Under the pieces are notes generated by a model, which saw nothing but the letters and a program-made list of their open reading frames with translations, was not told the DNA's origin and ran no database searches. A program made the translations under genes and the position numbers. Below, in pieces: positions 1 through 12,125 of a DNA stretch of 64,000 bases; positions within the stretch are counted from its first letter, which is position 1, and every line of letters starts with the position of its first letter. Origin of the DNA: Moringa oleifera (lineage: Eukaryota > Streptophyta > Magnoliopsida > Brassicales > Moringaceae); contig JAJFZO010000609.1 of assembly GCA_021397835.1 (NCBI GenBank), forward strand, positions 1,242,501 to 1,306,500, written 5' to 3'.

Positions 1-880
1 ATATTCACAAATTCTTCTTTCGTAGGTATCATCGTTTAAATTCTAGGCAAATATTGAAGGAAATTGCATAATAGTTATGATAAGCTATCATTGGAAATTC
101 AAACTAACCTCGCAGATTTTCAAGACCACATGACTATCATTAGCTTCACTCATGGCCAAACTGCCTTGTTGACATTCGATCCGTGATTGGTTTCTTGTCA
201 AACAGGTTCACTAAGTCGAATTGACTATTGTGAATAAGCAAGTGAGCAGAGCTATGAGACAACTGACATAACGAACTTACATTGCTTATGTGAAACTATA
301 ATATGCATGTTTTTTTTATTGATGGTAGACCCAACATAAACATAAATATAATAATATTAATAAATTATAAAAATATGAATTTATTTTTTTCTTAATACAA
401 AAAGTACTTAGAAGTATTTGACAAATATTTTAGGAATTTATAATCTTATATTTTAATAATGTTTTAAAGTTGATAGCACCAATATACGATGGAAATATAA
501 TGATTTAATCATCACAATTCAAACTAGACAAAAAAAAAAAATTTTTCTGTTTTTAAGAAAGATAAATGAACTTTTAAAAGGTCTTTCCTATTAGAAATTC
601 AATCACCTTAATTCTCCTATTAATGTGAAAAATCACTTTACAACTAGGGAGTTATAGAAAGAATCACACTCCATATTCTCTTTTACCAAAAATATATATC
701 TTCCTAAAATCATCGACTTATGGAAAGAAGAGAATTACTTTTTATTTTTCAAATTATGAAAAGTTGAAAACAAATTTTTCTCATTACATCAAATAAAGAC
801 AGTTAATTATATAAGATCTCTACCTATCAACATAAATAGGAGAGAGATAAATGCACCTGCTTAACTGATATTCATCTGCC
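1..880. other. AT-rich spacer, no gene seen
   Basis: No reading frame with recognisable coding character is visible in this stretch. It is AT-rich with A and T runs (for example near 530) and acts as the upstream flank of the defensin-like gene at 984. Confidence 0.5.
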
Positions 881-888
881 CTTTAAAT
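881..888 (+). promoter_or_regulatory. Candidate TATA-like element of the two-domain DEFL gene
   Basis: The string ctttaaat lies about 100 bp before the ATG at 984. The same neighbourhood (ATTCATC, then TTTAAATA, then an AAGAxGG block) is recognisable upstream of the related genes at 4109 and 7273, which supports a shared promoter ancestry. The exact TATA assignment is inference. Confidence 0.35.
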
Positions 889-983
889 AGCTTACTCAAG
901 AGGATAACTTCAAGAACACCACAAAGCCAACAAAAAAAAATAAAAAAGAAGAATACTGAAGAGAATATAGCCTTGCAAACCAA

Positions 984-1520
984 ATGGCTACGCTGGTTTC
1001 CCAAGCATTCTCCCTCCTCGTGCTTCTTGTGCTTGGTATGGATACATGGTATCAAAATGACTTTTGTTTATTTTATTTTATTATTTTATTTTTTGGGTTT
1101 CTTTTTGCCTTCTATTCGAGGAACTTTATAGCTAAAATGCTAAATAACAAAGAGTTTGTAAACCTTGAAGGTGATGCAGCGCTGGGGAGCTTGATAGGAA
1201 ATGTGAAAGAGAAGTCTTGCTCGGAAGGTTTAGGGATATGTGGGAGAGACTGCCATGAAAGATGTCAGGCGAGACATGCGGGTGACGGTGAGGGGTCTTG
1301 CGATTATATTATTAATCCCCCCTTATGCACCTGCTACTACGTTTGCCCTGATCCAGTTCCTCCCCCGGTTTGTTTTAATGTTATTGGAGTATGCAGTGAG
1401 AGCTGCGGTTCTGAGTGCTGTGACGAATATTGCGTCCAGACGTATAATATGAATCAAGGGCATGGAAGTTGTGTCCAAAACGGTACACTCCCTTTGTGCC
1501 AATGCCACTATTATTGCTAG
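984..1520 (+). CDS. Two-domain defensin-like (DEFL) secreted cysteine-rich peptide
   Basis: Two exons, 984-1035 and 1180-1520 (GT at 1036, AG at 1178-1179), give a 130-residue precursor. Exon 1 encodes a hydrophobic signal peptide (MATLVSQAFSLLVLLVL). The mature part has two cysteine-rich domains joined by a proline linker (PDPVPPP). The first has 8 Cys. The second has 10 Cys in the order C-x6-C-x3-C-x3-CC-x3-C-x12-C-x8-CxC-x3-C and ends CQCHYYC at the stop. The second domain closely matches the single domain of the gene at 7273, so this gene probably arose by domain duplication. Plant DEFL peptides are secreted and act in defence or in reproductive signalling; which applies here cannot be read from the sequence. 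Oddity: the 144 nt intron is in frame and stop-free, so an unspliced 178-residue form is possible. The acceptor was chosen by phase and by alignment to the sister gene. Confidence 0.82.
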   Translation: MATLVSQAFSLLVLLVLGMDTWYQNDFCLFYFIILFFGFLFAFYSRNFIAKMLNNKEFVNLEGDAALGSLIGNVKEKSCSEGLGICGRDCHERCQARHAGDGEGSCDYIINPPLCTCYYVCPDPVPPPVCFNVIGVCSESCGSECCDEYCVQTYNMNQGHGSCVQNGTLPLCQCHYYC

Positions 1521-1542
1521 TATAACATCAATAGATATATGG

Positions 1543-1548
1543 AATAAA
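1543..1548 (+). terminator. Candidate poly(A) signal AATAAA
   Basis: AATAAA occurs 23 bases after the stop codon of the DEFL gene that ends at 1520. This is a plausible near-upstream polyadenylation element, although it is very close to the stop. Confidence 0.35.
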
Positions 1549-2263
1549 AACGTAATTAGCTCTCACATTTTCTCCTTATTAGTTTTGAAGAAAGTCAGTG
1601 CTGTGTCTCCTTTGTCTTAATTTCGTGCATGGAATTAAGGGCCCAAGTGGGTTTAATGTTACCTGTAACGCTTTGCCTATTTGAGTTAATTATCAAATAC
1701 AATTTTCTCAATAGGTCCTTTATTGCCAGGTTATATGTGCATGAGAAAGGTTTTCGGTTTAATTACTTTAATTTATAGGACATTTAGGATTCTACTCCAA
1801 TTAAGTACAAATTTTCACTTTTCTTTTTTTTTTTTAATCTGTTGATCTGCAAATTAAGAGTTTTCTTGTCTCTTGCGGATGGATTTACCCGACATGAGTT
1901 TGTAAACATTTCAGAATTTTAAACATTGATTTTTCAATTTATTATTTACTTTTGGAATTTATTTTCAAAATAATTTTGCTTGACTAAAACATGAACAAAT
2001 CATGAACTATAATTGGGATGGCAACAAGAAATAATGAAAAATCATGAATCAGAGTAATAATTGGGATCTATTGTAGGGATTCTTCAATGAATATTGCTTT
2101 CAAAGAAACCCAAAGTAGTACTAGTTCTTGACAAAAAGTAAAATCAACTTTATTAATTTGTATAAAAGTCTGATATTCAAAGGTGCCTTTTCTTTATTTA
2201 CTATGTTTCTCAAAGTATGAAAATGTGTTTATTTAAATAACAAAATTAAAAAGCTAAAAACAG

Positions 2264-2370
2264 TGTTCAATTGATGTGAAAATACAATTTTCCTACCATA
2301 TTAATAATTATCAATTAACTTTTTCTTCTTCTAAAAGAGAGAACAGCACTAATGAACTTATAAATATTAT
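2264..2370. repeat. 107 bp direct repeat, copy 1
   Basis: Starts TGTTCAATTGATGTGAAAAT and runs through a TTAATAATTA core, a polypyrimidine stretch, an AAAAGAGA block and a TAAATAT end. The same order of blocks recurs at 2844-2950 with roughly a quarter of positions changed. Confidence 0.6.
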
Positions 2371-2843
2371 ATGGGGCATCGAGACATTTCACGATGGAAG
2401 AAAGTTCAATTGACATCAATCCATTAATATAATATTCATAATCTTTTTTAAGGTACATACAGAAAATATATATCTCATAAGAATTTTATTATAATAAATA
2501 AAAATCTAGAAAGAAAATCATAATAAAAGAAAAAAAATATCATTCTTAAGTAAATATGAGTTATGCATTTTTTATTAAAAATTTTATCCAAAAAACTCAA
2601 CGGAATAAAACCTTGAGAAAGAAAAATAATACAATACTTATTAACTCCGTTTGATTATCATATAAGATCTTTTAGGTCATTGCATTTCAATATGATGTAT
2701 CAATTTCTTAAATATTATTGTGCGTAATATCTTCATCAATAATTTGCCAAATTATTATCACTTGAATCAAACTATTAAACATCAACATTATCATTCTTTT
2801 TGAGTTTATGTATTAAAAAAAAACAACTTGGGTGAAAGATGAA

Positions 2844-2950
2844 TGTTCAATTGAAGGGAAAATACAATATAGTAGAGTATTAATAATTACTAATTAAATT
2901 AATCTTCTTTCAAAAGAGACAGAGTGCACAATAAACTTGCAAATATCATA
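2844..2950. repeat. 107 bp direct repeat, copy 2
   Basis: Starts TGTTCAATTGAAGGGAAAAT and repeats the blocks of 2264-2370 in the same order and orientation, at an offset of 580 bp. It looks like an old local duplication or two copies of a small unknown element. Confidence 0.6.
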
Positions 2951-4108
2951 CTAATTAGGGATGACAATGTGTCGGGTATCCGTCCATTTAAAAAATTTTA
3001 AACTTTAACTCGATTAAAATATATATATTCGAATCCGTTTCAAATCCATTTAGAAAATTAATTTAATGTCTGAACTCATCTCAAACTCATTTATAATTAT
3101 TTGCATGTTACCCAATCCATTTAAACTCATTTATTATATGTTTATATTTATATATATATATATTATAAATTTTAATAAAATAATTTTTATTAATTAAATA
3201 AAAAAATTAAAATTTGATAATAAAATTTTATATTTTATATTTAAAAATTTAATATAATCAAAGTTAAATTGAAAGTTGATTTGATATAAGATTATTGATG
3301 AAGATAGATTTGAATGACTAAGCTATTTTGATATAAGATTGATTTGAATGATTAAAATTGATTTATAAAATGATTATGAAAAAAATAAAAAATTTGGATG
3401 TTTAAGACAAATTTTTAATTATAATAACATTATTAAAATAAAGATGAAAAGAATATATTCATTTTATAGAATTGAGTGACAATTATTTAGACACCAAAGT
3501 ATTTGTTCTTGATTTCATATGAGGGCCGGTTAGTTACGATCTTTCAGATTTGAAAACATAAAATATTTTATGAAAGATGAGGAAGTCGTGACATGATTCA
3601 CATTTAAAAAGATCAATTTGTGATTGAAATCGATTATGTGTCACAGATTAGATGAATCATGTGTCTTTATCAGGATTAATTAATACTTAATTACACAATT
3701 ACCTTAGATGGAATACATGGATAAACCCTATATCACACTATTAATTGATATAAAAATTTTTGATTTCTTAAAAATGAGTAAACTTTTTTTTAAAAAAATT
3801 AAACAATTCCGTTAATAAAATTCATACTCTTAGAAAGATATATATATATATATAACCAGCAAGGTACTGATTGCATTTTGGCAGTGAGTTAATGCTTCAT
3901 GAGGAAAGAAATTAGAGTCCTTTTTTACGACCAGAATCAACTAGGCCTGAACGAGTCTGTACAGACTGTACCTTCTTATCTTCATTTGAGAGAATTGTTA
4001 CACTCATCCAATTTGTTGGTATACATATTCATCAAATATCCATTTAAGAGGGTAATTTTCCAATACAGTTGAAGACACAAGTTGGGATAATACAGATTTG
4101 CAGATCAA

Positions 4109-4186
4109 ATGGGTAAAGCTTGTTCCTACAGTATGGCCCTCCTTGTCTTTCTGGTGTTGGTATCTTTATTGTCTAACACAACATAG
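4109..4186 (+). pseudogene. Orphan DEFL first exon (signal peptide only)
   Basis: The ATG at 4109 opens MGKACSYSMALLVFLVL, which matches the signal-peptide exon of the gene at 7273 residue for residue in its second half. The exon end TTG followed by GTATC also matches. Upstream sequence (ATTCATC, TTTAAGAGGG, AGATTTGCAGATCAAATGG) is clearly related to the leader of the 7273 gene (AAATTTGCAAATCAATGG). Reading on without splicing stops at 4184-4186. No cysteine-rich second exon was found between here and 7200, so the gene is truncated. It could be expressed as a short non-coding RNA, but there is no evidence for that. Confidence 0.7.
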
Positions 4187-7100
4187 ATGCCACTCCTCCG
4201 GGGTTTCTTTTTTCTTGGCTAAAATTACTGGAATCAAAGATCATTTTTGTCATTTACTTTAGGGTGGGTGTGTTTCGGTGTATATGTATAAAAGACGAGA
4301 ATGAGCAGATGACGGATTCATGGGCAAATTTTGGACGTTTGCCAGGACATGGCAAGTGGATGGCACTTAAAAATTTTACTGTATTAAACAAGTCGTTTCC
4401 CTTCCCTGAGGAAAGTGCTCTCTTTTTTTTTTTTTTTAATTTTTTTTAAAAAAATCGTGGGCACAATCATGATTATAGCCATAAGAAATAGCTGTTCTTC
4501 ATTGGGCCACGAAAGCGTTTACAGCAAAGGGGTCCCTCCGTATATTTGCCAATATCATCCAGACTATGGGCATGAAATGTAAGAAGCACATAGCTTCAAA
4601 AAGAGATCAAATCCAAAATCCAATTAAACCAATTCAATCAATATATTTACTTACCCGTAATCGAAATAAGTAAAAATTAAAATTAGTAAAAATCAAAATA
4701 AAGAATCATAAATATAGATTAAAAAAAAAGAATTAAACATCAATTTTTTGTATCAATTTAATAAATAATCCTTTTATTTTTTTCACTCCCACCTCCAAAA
4801 GAAAAAAAAAAAAGATTAACCCTAATATGGAATCCAAATCAATCAATTAATTGATTGACTAAAAAGAAAATCTCCTATTGATTACTCGAAAAAATTTTAA
4901 AAAGAAAAATCAAAATTAAAACTAGATTTGGAATCACTTTATGAGATTCTCTTTTGGGTAAGTTATAAACAATAACAATAATTTATGAATCTGATCAATC
5001 ATATATGGAAACATGATTAAACAAGTAAAGTATTTTTTTTTTGTTTTCATTCTCTTTTTCGTGAAAATAAAAACATTAAATTTTGCAATAACATGCAAAA
5101 TATAAAACTTTAAATATTTTAATAAATAAAATATAAATTATTAATATGTTAAGGATCACTGGGAGGTAAAACTAGTCCAATAACCTTTTTTAAGGTCCTG
5201 ATTAATTTACAGACATAATTAAACATAGTAATATTAAATTAAATGGAAATGAATTAAATAGAGAGATAATGTTTATATAGGCTGGACTTAAAAGAAGAGA
5301 AGCAGAAATGGGCGATGGGCTTACAATAGCCAGGCTGCGGAGAACAGGGTGAAGTGAAATTTAGCTAATTGATACGCCAAAAATTCAAGATAATTTTAGT
5401 ATTTTTATAATTTATCAAAGCCGAAAGGGAAGAAGGTCAACTGCAACAAACTTTTTACTTATTATTGGTCTAATAACTACTGTCAAGTAGCAAAATAGAC
5501 ATTATAATCATTATAATCATAATTTCTAAAGTTAATCAAACATCACAAATTCACCAATACTATGTTCCAATAAATCTATCATATATTAATCACAACTAAT
5601 CGTTGATTAAAAATTCAAATAAAAATTAAAAAGAGTATATTAAAAGCTAACATGATATATTAAAAATAAGTCTTCATCAATTCAATAATATATATATAAT
5701 ATTGATGTCTAATATAATTTTAATATTAATAAAGTTTTGATATTAAAATTAAAATTTTAAATTTTAAATAAAATTAACATTAGATTATAATTCAAAAATT
5801 ATTTATATGTAATTATAAAAATATAATATTATGTCAGCACTTATGTGTAGCTTATATGTATGCTTTAAAAACGCTACCCTATGATTTCGTTATTGCGAAT
5901 ATACATTTAATAAGACGTTAGAAGCAAATGATAAAGAATCAAGTTGTTGGCCCTCTCTCAATTAAAGTTGAAATGGTTTTCGAGACCACTTTTTCAATTT
6001 TAGATATTGAGACGAAAAATAAATATTCTTCTTTATATCTTGTTGGTTATAAGTAAAGTTATTGAAAGATATGAGATTCATGATGAGTCCATGAGAAAGT
6101 AACTCGCAAAAATATGATTTTTTTTTTGTACAGATTAATTTTTAAAATATCTCAATTAATCATATCCCTTGAATTGAAAATCACATTATTAACGTCTTAT
6201 CAAAATTTAATTTTAATTTATTGGCTTGTGTCAAAGTTATTACTTAACAATATTTTATTTTTTTAAATAAAAATATACGTATAATATATTTACTTATCAG
6301 TAATTAAAATGAGTAAGAATCAAAATAAACAAGAATTAGAATAAAGAACTGAATTCAGAATAAATTATTCATTTACTTTATGAACTAAAATAAAAATCCC
6401 ATTTGTGTGTTTATTTTGATTCAAAATTTAAATGAGATATCATAAATTTACTTTAATACCTTTTAAGTAGATTATATATGTTTAATAATTTTATAATATT
6501 AAAAAACATAAATAAATATTACTTGAAACTATACATTTTTAAACTATATTAAAAATTAAAAAATTAAAAATAAATTTTTACCAAAAACAAACATATTTTA
6601 AAAAATAAGTAATAAAATTATATAATCAATCAATATATCAATTAGAGGTATCTTTTTTTTTTTTTTTTTACTTTTCTTAATTTATTTGAATATTTTAAAA
6701 AATTAATTTACTTTACCTTTAAGGAATGAGAATACCAATCCTACAGGGGCTTGAAATTATCACTCTTATTTCTTAACTTTAAAGTCATGTGAGATGTACA
6801 AATTTTTATTCCTATTTTATGATAAAAATAATTTAGAAAATATAAAATTCATTTTGATTTCATACCACTAATGTACTGTAGTGCACATCTAGGTTGGCCC
6901 CAAGTGAGCTTTGAGGCTCAGAGATTAAAAGACACAACAAGGAAGGAAAGGCCCAACATTTAAGCCCAAAGAAGCAATAGCAGACTGGACTAACTAGGAA
7001 AAACTTTGCATCAAGCCCATTATTAAAGGCCCAACCATCAGTTTGACTTGGTCTCTATGTAACCGTCCTTATGAAGTCTGGCGTTACCATAATTAACCTT

Positions 7101-7190
7101 TTCTCTATTTTTATACTCTCTGTCAATACATAACTTAATTGACTTGAGACTTTTCTCAGTCACATACCAATTTTTAATGCATATATGCTC
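4187..7190. other. AT-rich spacer, no gene seen
   Basis: Long A/T-rich stretch with T runs near 4425, 5031 and 6652. The short open frames here have no recognisable domain, signal peptide or cysteine pattern. A slightly more GC-rich block at 6880-7090 is the distal upstream region of the DEFL gene at 7273. Confidence 0.5.
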
Positions 7191-7200
7191 TTTAAATATC

Positions 7201-7207
7201 TATATAA
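7201..7207 (+). promoter_or_regulatory. TATA box of the one-domain DEFL gene
   Basis: TATATAA lies 66 bp before the ATG at 7273, a normal distance for a plant TATA box with a short leader. Confidence 0.55.
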
Positions 7208-7272
7208 GATGGTAATATAGTTCCACACACCAACTGGGAGAAGACTTGTAGAGAATACAAATTTGCAAATCA

Positions 7273-7713
7273 ATGGCTAAACTTGTTTCAACAGTGTGGC
7301 CCTTTCTTGTCTTTCTTGTGTTGGTATCAGGTACTTCTCTCTCTTTAGTTTTGGCCATTTGTATAGATGGTATGCACGATGCATAAGATGCATAGATATT
7401 CTTCGCGAATACATATTTTCTTTTGCCATAACCGATCTTTCTGAGGACTAACGAAACTTATGTAAATTATGGTAATGAAGTTGGGAATTTGGTGCCTTCC
7501 GTGAAGGGGAAAACATGTAACGAAACTACAGGGTCGTGTGACATTGAGCCGCAAGGAGCAAAGATTTGCCGTGGTGGTCAAGGCAGATGTACTGCTGATT
7601 GTAATCGAGAGTGTTGCAATAAAAAGTGTGCCAAAAGTTACAAGGGAGGTCAAGGAGATTGCGAGCTATTAGGTTCATCAGTGTATTTGTGCCAATGCCT
7701 ATATTATTGCTAG
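7273..7713 (+). CDS. Defensin-like (DEFL) secreted cysteine-rich peptide
   Basis: Two exons, 7273-7330 and 7481-7713, give a 96-residue precursor. Exon 1 is a signal peptide (MAKLVSTVWPFLVFLVLVS). Exon 2 encodes a short lead-in with two extra cysteines (KTCNETTGSC) and then a 10-Cys domain C-x6-C-x3-C-x3-CC-x3-C-x10-C-x9-CxC-x3-C ending CQCLYYC. The domain is nearly superimposable on domain 2 of the gene at 984, which ends CQCHYYC. The acceptor at 7479-7480 has a poor pyrimidine tract but follows a good CTAAC branch site near 7447 and keeps phase; a second possible donor is TTG-GTATC at 7324. It is probably secreted to the apoplast. Whether it acts in defence or signalling is unknown. Confidence 0.8.
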
Positions 7714-10403
7714 AAATCATCTAAAATTAATCGTAATGTACTCATCGATGGATATGTAAAAACTATTTCCAATATGATGAAAATTATGAGATTTGAAGAT
7801 TGATTTTCATAAGCTAAGAAGACAAGCACGTATGTTCTTGCCAGTTTTATAGAAAATATAATCGGAATCATCAGAAAATTATAATTTTTACACATTGAGT
7901 ATGATTTCTAATATATATATAAGAAATTGACTTCTTTACCTATCATATAACGAGTGTTATCATTATATTATGCATAACACATGATACATAGATATTTATT
8001 GAGAAAGTTGATGTAACATTGTAATATGTTGAAACTTCCGATTTCAAACTTTTTTATGAGCACAAAAATTCAAAGAATTATTTAGACAAATTAACAAGAA
8101 AATAGATTTATTTTTTCTAATTGATTTTAAGGAGATAGATTTCAAAAATTCATTTGAAATATTCAACAATTTCATTGGGCTGTCAAACATATTGGTGTCA
8201 AAATATGTGCACAAGTTGAAGAGACTCAAATCTACATTTGACCCAACAAAATTAATCCAAAACTTAGGTATCTTCTGGCCCATAAAGTATAACTTTTGGA
8301 TCGCATGATAAAAAGCTCATGGATCTTCAAGTGATATGGTTCACAATAATTAAGCATTTATTATCACTAATATTATAAAAAAAATAGTAACAAACTAGTG
8401 ATAAAACAAAGTTAAATGTTAACAATGAAATTTCAAATCTATCATCAAGCTACTGTAACGTAGCAACAGAAATTCAAACTTAACAACAAACTTTTGATGA
8501 AATAATTCGTCATTAGCCTAGCGATAAAATATTTTTTAATTATCTATTATATTTAATTTAAAAAATACTTCAGTTTAATAATAGTATATTTTGTTACTAA
8601 TTTATTATTAAAATTTAAAAAATATAATAATTATATATATAATAATTTTAATTATATTTTTGATTTATTAATTAATTTATTAATTTCATATTATATTTAT
8701 TATATAATTCATAAAATCAATAACAATCAATAAATAAATAAGTTAAAATTATATATAATTAAAATTATATATACATATATATATGAAATATTAATACATG
8801 ATAGCATATTGTTTCAATCATTTAAAAAAAAAAATGAGAATGTCAGTTTAACGATCAACCATGACATCAAGTGAAGTTATGGGACAATACTAAGAAGAAA
8901 CGATAAGGTAAGCTTCTCACAAATAACTCTCAATGCTGCTAATGTATTTATTCTTCTCTTTATCTACTGTTTCGTAATAAAACTAAGTATAGTTTACCTT
9001 ATAAGCCCCAAATGATATCTCCTATGACTAAATACTAACATACCGCATTTAAGAATTATAATAATTATTCAATCCTCAATGCAAAATTAACTGGTTACGA
9101 CTTAAAAAATCATGCATACAATTTATCATTAAAGAACACAATAAAAATAATAATAACCAAACATCATATTTCTGGTCATAACTGTAATACCATTTCCAAG
9201 TTAAAGGGGTGGACATGCCATTACACAAAATGATCTTCAACCATATGTATTACAAAGTAATCATTCACAGAAGAAACAAAACTGGGAACTCTGAGGGAAG
9301 TTACAAAACTTAAAAACTATTTGGCATTCACAACAGAGATAGCAAGGCAGCTTATATCTAAGACCAAAACCCATGTCTAACCAAATTTGTACTCAGTCAT
9401 TTCATAATGAAAATAAATTAAATCAATGTCCTAAGTGTAAAAATTTTGATGCAATCAAAAATCCAAGAGACCTGTTAAGAACACAGTTAAAGAAAAGTTA
9501 TTATAAATGCTTTGAGAAACAAGCCTTATTTTATCCTCATTGATCACTATGAATAAAAAAACTAAAACATAAAAATTATAATTTTAAGATTATAGTGCCA
9601 TGTAAAAATACAGTCCACAACTTCCTTTTCAAATGGATAATATCTAAACAAATAGAAATCGATTTTGGAAAACAAAAACATGTGTTATTGGAGACATCAG
9701 TGAAAAATTAAAAGAACCAAGCCTAACAATGGTTGCAAGAGGTTTAAAAAAAAATGAAAAAAAACCGTTGTTTGCCACTTAAAAATGTTTTTAATAAACA
9801 AACATCTTGAATCCAAACTTCAAACAATCCATTGTAAATATGAGTGAATATTAATTAGAAAATATTAATTTATGTCAAGAGTAAATTTAAAATCTCATGA
9901 GTGCTCCTAAGTTAAGAACAAGCTTGAAGATAAGTAACTTACTATTATTAAGTAACAAATAAGTATCAAACATCTAAGGAAGGATTGAAGCAGCACAAGC
10001 TCTTCAGCCCGGTAAAAGGTAAAAGCTCTTAGGTAGCCACCGCAAATGTTCTTGAGAAATAAGCCTTTAGTTGTCCTCATTGCCATTTTGAAAATGAAAA
10101 TTATAACCTCTAACATATAATTTGAGTTTACGACCTCATTCATAATAAGAAATGAGATCCATATAGACCATATACACTATTTATGTTTTACATAAATAAG
10201 AAAACTTCAATTAATAAACACAACGAATTACTAACTAAATATTCATGGAAGGAATGCGTCAATACTTAATTCCATCACCAAGTGAAGGAGGATGATATGT
10301 AAAGCAAACTGGGAAGAGAACTAAACTTGTCAAAATATGGCTAAGTAATTTACATGATCGGGTTGAGATACAAATTGATGGTGTATATTCTTAATTTTGT
10401 TCC
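7714..10403. other. AT-rich spacer, no gene seen
   Basis: No coding region was recognised. The stretch 8340-8560 (alternating ATCACTA, AGTAACAA and similar words) has the look of a small non-autonomous DNA element, but clean termini were not found. Low-complexity TA/AATT sequence fills 8580-8790. Confidence 0.45.
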
Positions 10404-10708
10404 TATTGAGGAGGTCCAAACCAATCAAGGCTTGATTCCCCCAAGGCCCACATAGAACACTTTCCATATGTTGATTATGAAACCCTAATTACCCGATTCA
10501 AGATCACTTTAATGGAGAGTCAATGGAGGACAAGAAGACCATATTGAAGGAGACCATGAAGACGAAAGAGATCGCGGTAATTAGAGAAGGGACAGTTAAA
10601 GCTAAAAGAAATAAAGGTATCCATGTTCATGGAGAAAACAGGTGTAAGAGGAAAGAAAAGGAAGAAAGGGAAGTTAACACCCTGGCCTCGTTCCCTAAGA
10701 GAATAACA
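10404..10708 (+). repeat. Left LTR copy
   Basis: Direct copy of 12659-12974. Shared blocks include CCAAACCAATCAAGGC, TAGAACACTTTC, GACAAGAAG, GAAGACGAAA and GGTAATTAGAGAA. The short open frame at 10523-10762 falls mostly inside it and is not taken as a gene. Confidence 0.6.
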
Positions 10709-11199
10709 TTGGTGCCATCTATAGGAAGCACTAACAAGAAGTCGTACGTCTTTCCCAATTAGTAGTAGTTAAAGAGCATGACCATGGAGCTTACTATTGG
10801 CATTGGCCGAGGTGTCGACGAAGCTTTCTCTTCGACTAGAAGAGGGCCTTGAGACCTCATAGCAAGTAGCATAATCGCTCTATTGAGAGAATAGATGCGA
10901 GAGATGAACAACATGATGCACAACTTGGAAGAAAATCAAAGGTGATGGGCTTATAGAGAATCATAAGCCTCTGATGAAGGGGAAAGCAAACACGAATCTA
11001 GTAACTAAGCATTGGACTAAGTGTCTAACCAGGTAGTAGTAGGATGCCTTTCATTAGATTTAGAGAACAACATGCACTAGTGTGGCAACTGCCTAGATAA
11101 GTAATTAGGCTCTTAGGTTGGGAATAGGTAGGGGATAAAAATGCTTTATGTGACCCCTACCCCTTTTTTTATCCTTGAACCATTAAAGATCCCTTAAAG

Positions 11200-12125
11200 A
11201 TCTTAGAAAAAGACCCTACTATAAGTGTAGGATAATATAATAGGATCTGACAATGACCACAAGACCCTAAAGGGAAACAAAGACACCGCTATAAGTTTGG
11301 TACAATATAACAAGACTTGGCAAATGGCCATGGCACCCTAAAAGGAATAAAGTTCTTGAGAAAAAACTCTACTGTAAGTCTAGGACAATATAATAAGAAA
11401 TAATAACAGGCATAACACTTTAAAGGGAATAAAAACCTCCCTATAATTTTGGGGCAATATGACAAGACTTGGCAAATGATCGGGACACCCTTAAAGGAAC
11501 AAATTTCTTGGAAAAAAGACCCTATTGTAAGTTTGGGGTAATATAATAAGACCTAGCAATGGTCATGAAACCCTAAAGAGAATAAAGTTTCTAAAAAAGA
11601 TCGTATTGCAAGTCTAGGGTAATATAATAAGATCTAGTAATGGCTACGGCATCTTAAAAGCAACAAATACCCCATTGTAAGTCTAAAACAATATAGAAAA
11701 ATTTGGCAAATGATTACAACACCTTAAAGGGAACAAAATTTTGGAAAAAAAACCCTACTATAAGGTTAAGGCAATACAATAAAACCTGGTAATGACCATG
11801 ACATCCCAAAAGGAACAAAGACCCTATTGTATGTCTACAACAATATTATAAGGCTTGAAAACTGGCCATAACACCCTAAAGGAAACATAGTTTTTTTATT
11901 AAAAAAGACCCTAATATAAGTTTAGGATAATATAATAAGACATGGCAATGGCTGTGGCACCCTAAAGAGAACAAAGTTCCTATAAAAAGACCTCACTGTA
12001 AGTCTAGGGCAATATAATAAGACCTAGCAATAGTCATAAGAATGAAGTTCTCAGAAAATGCCCTACTGTAAATCTGGGCAATATAATAAGATTTGGATGA
12101 TCATCAAACCTTAAAGGGAACAAAA
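11200..12125. repeat. Diverged minisatellite of about 12 units of roughly 75 bp
   Basis: Each unit contains GACCCTACTGTAAG, then TCTAGGGCAATATAATAAGA, then CCTAGCAATGG, CACCCTAAAGGGAACAAAG and TTCTTGGAAAA, with substitutions and small indels. The unit starts recur near 11209, 11283, 11365, 11434, 11518 and so on to about 12060. Alternate units tend to carry the CAAATGG-type variant, suggesting a two-unit higher-order period. Confidence 0.8.

Larger units (their letters stand above)
1549..4020. other. AT-rich spacer between DEFL copies
   Basis: No gene was recognised. The stretch holds A/T runs, a TA run near 3150 and another at 3841-3853, and a pair of 107 bp direct copies that are listed separately. 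Confidence 0.5.

Noticed and set aside
1240..1508. Frames of 61-70 codons on both strands over the first DEFL gene
   Set aside because: They are shadows of the DEFL exon; they have no signal peptide or cysteine pattern.
7345..7653. 102-codon - strand frame over the one-domain DEFL gene
   Set aside because: It is antisense to a gene with a signal peptide, splice sites and a conserved cysteine pattern.
10523..10762. 79-codon Lys/Glu-rich + strand frame
   Set aside because: It lies across an LTR copy and its leader; the second copy at 12.8 kb does not keep the frame.
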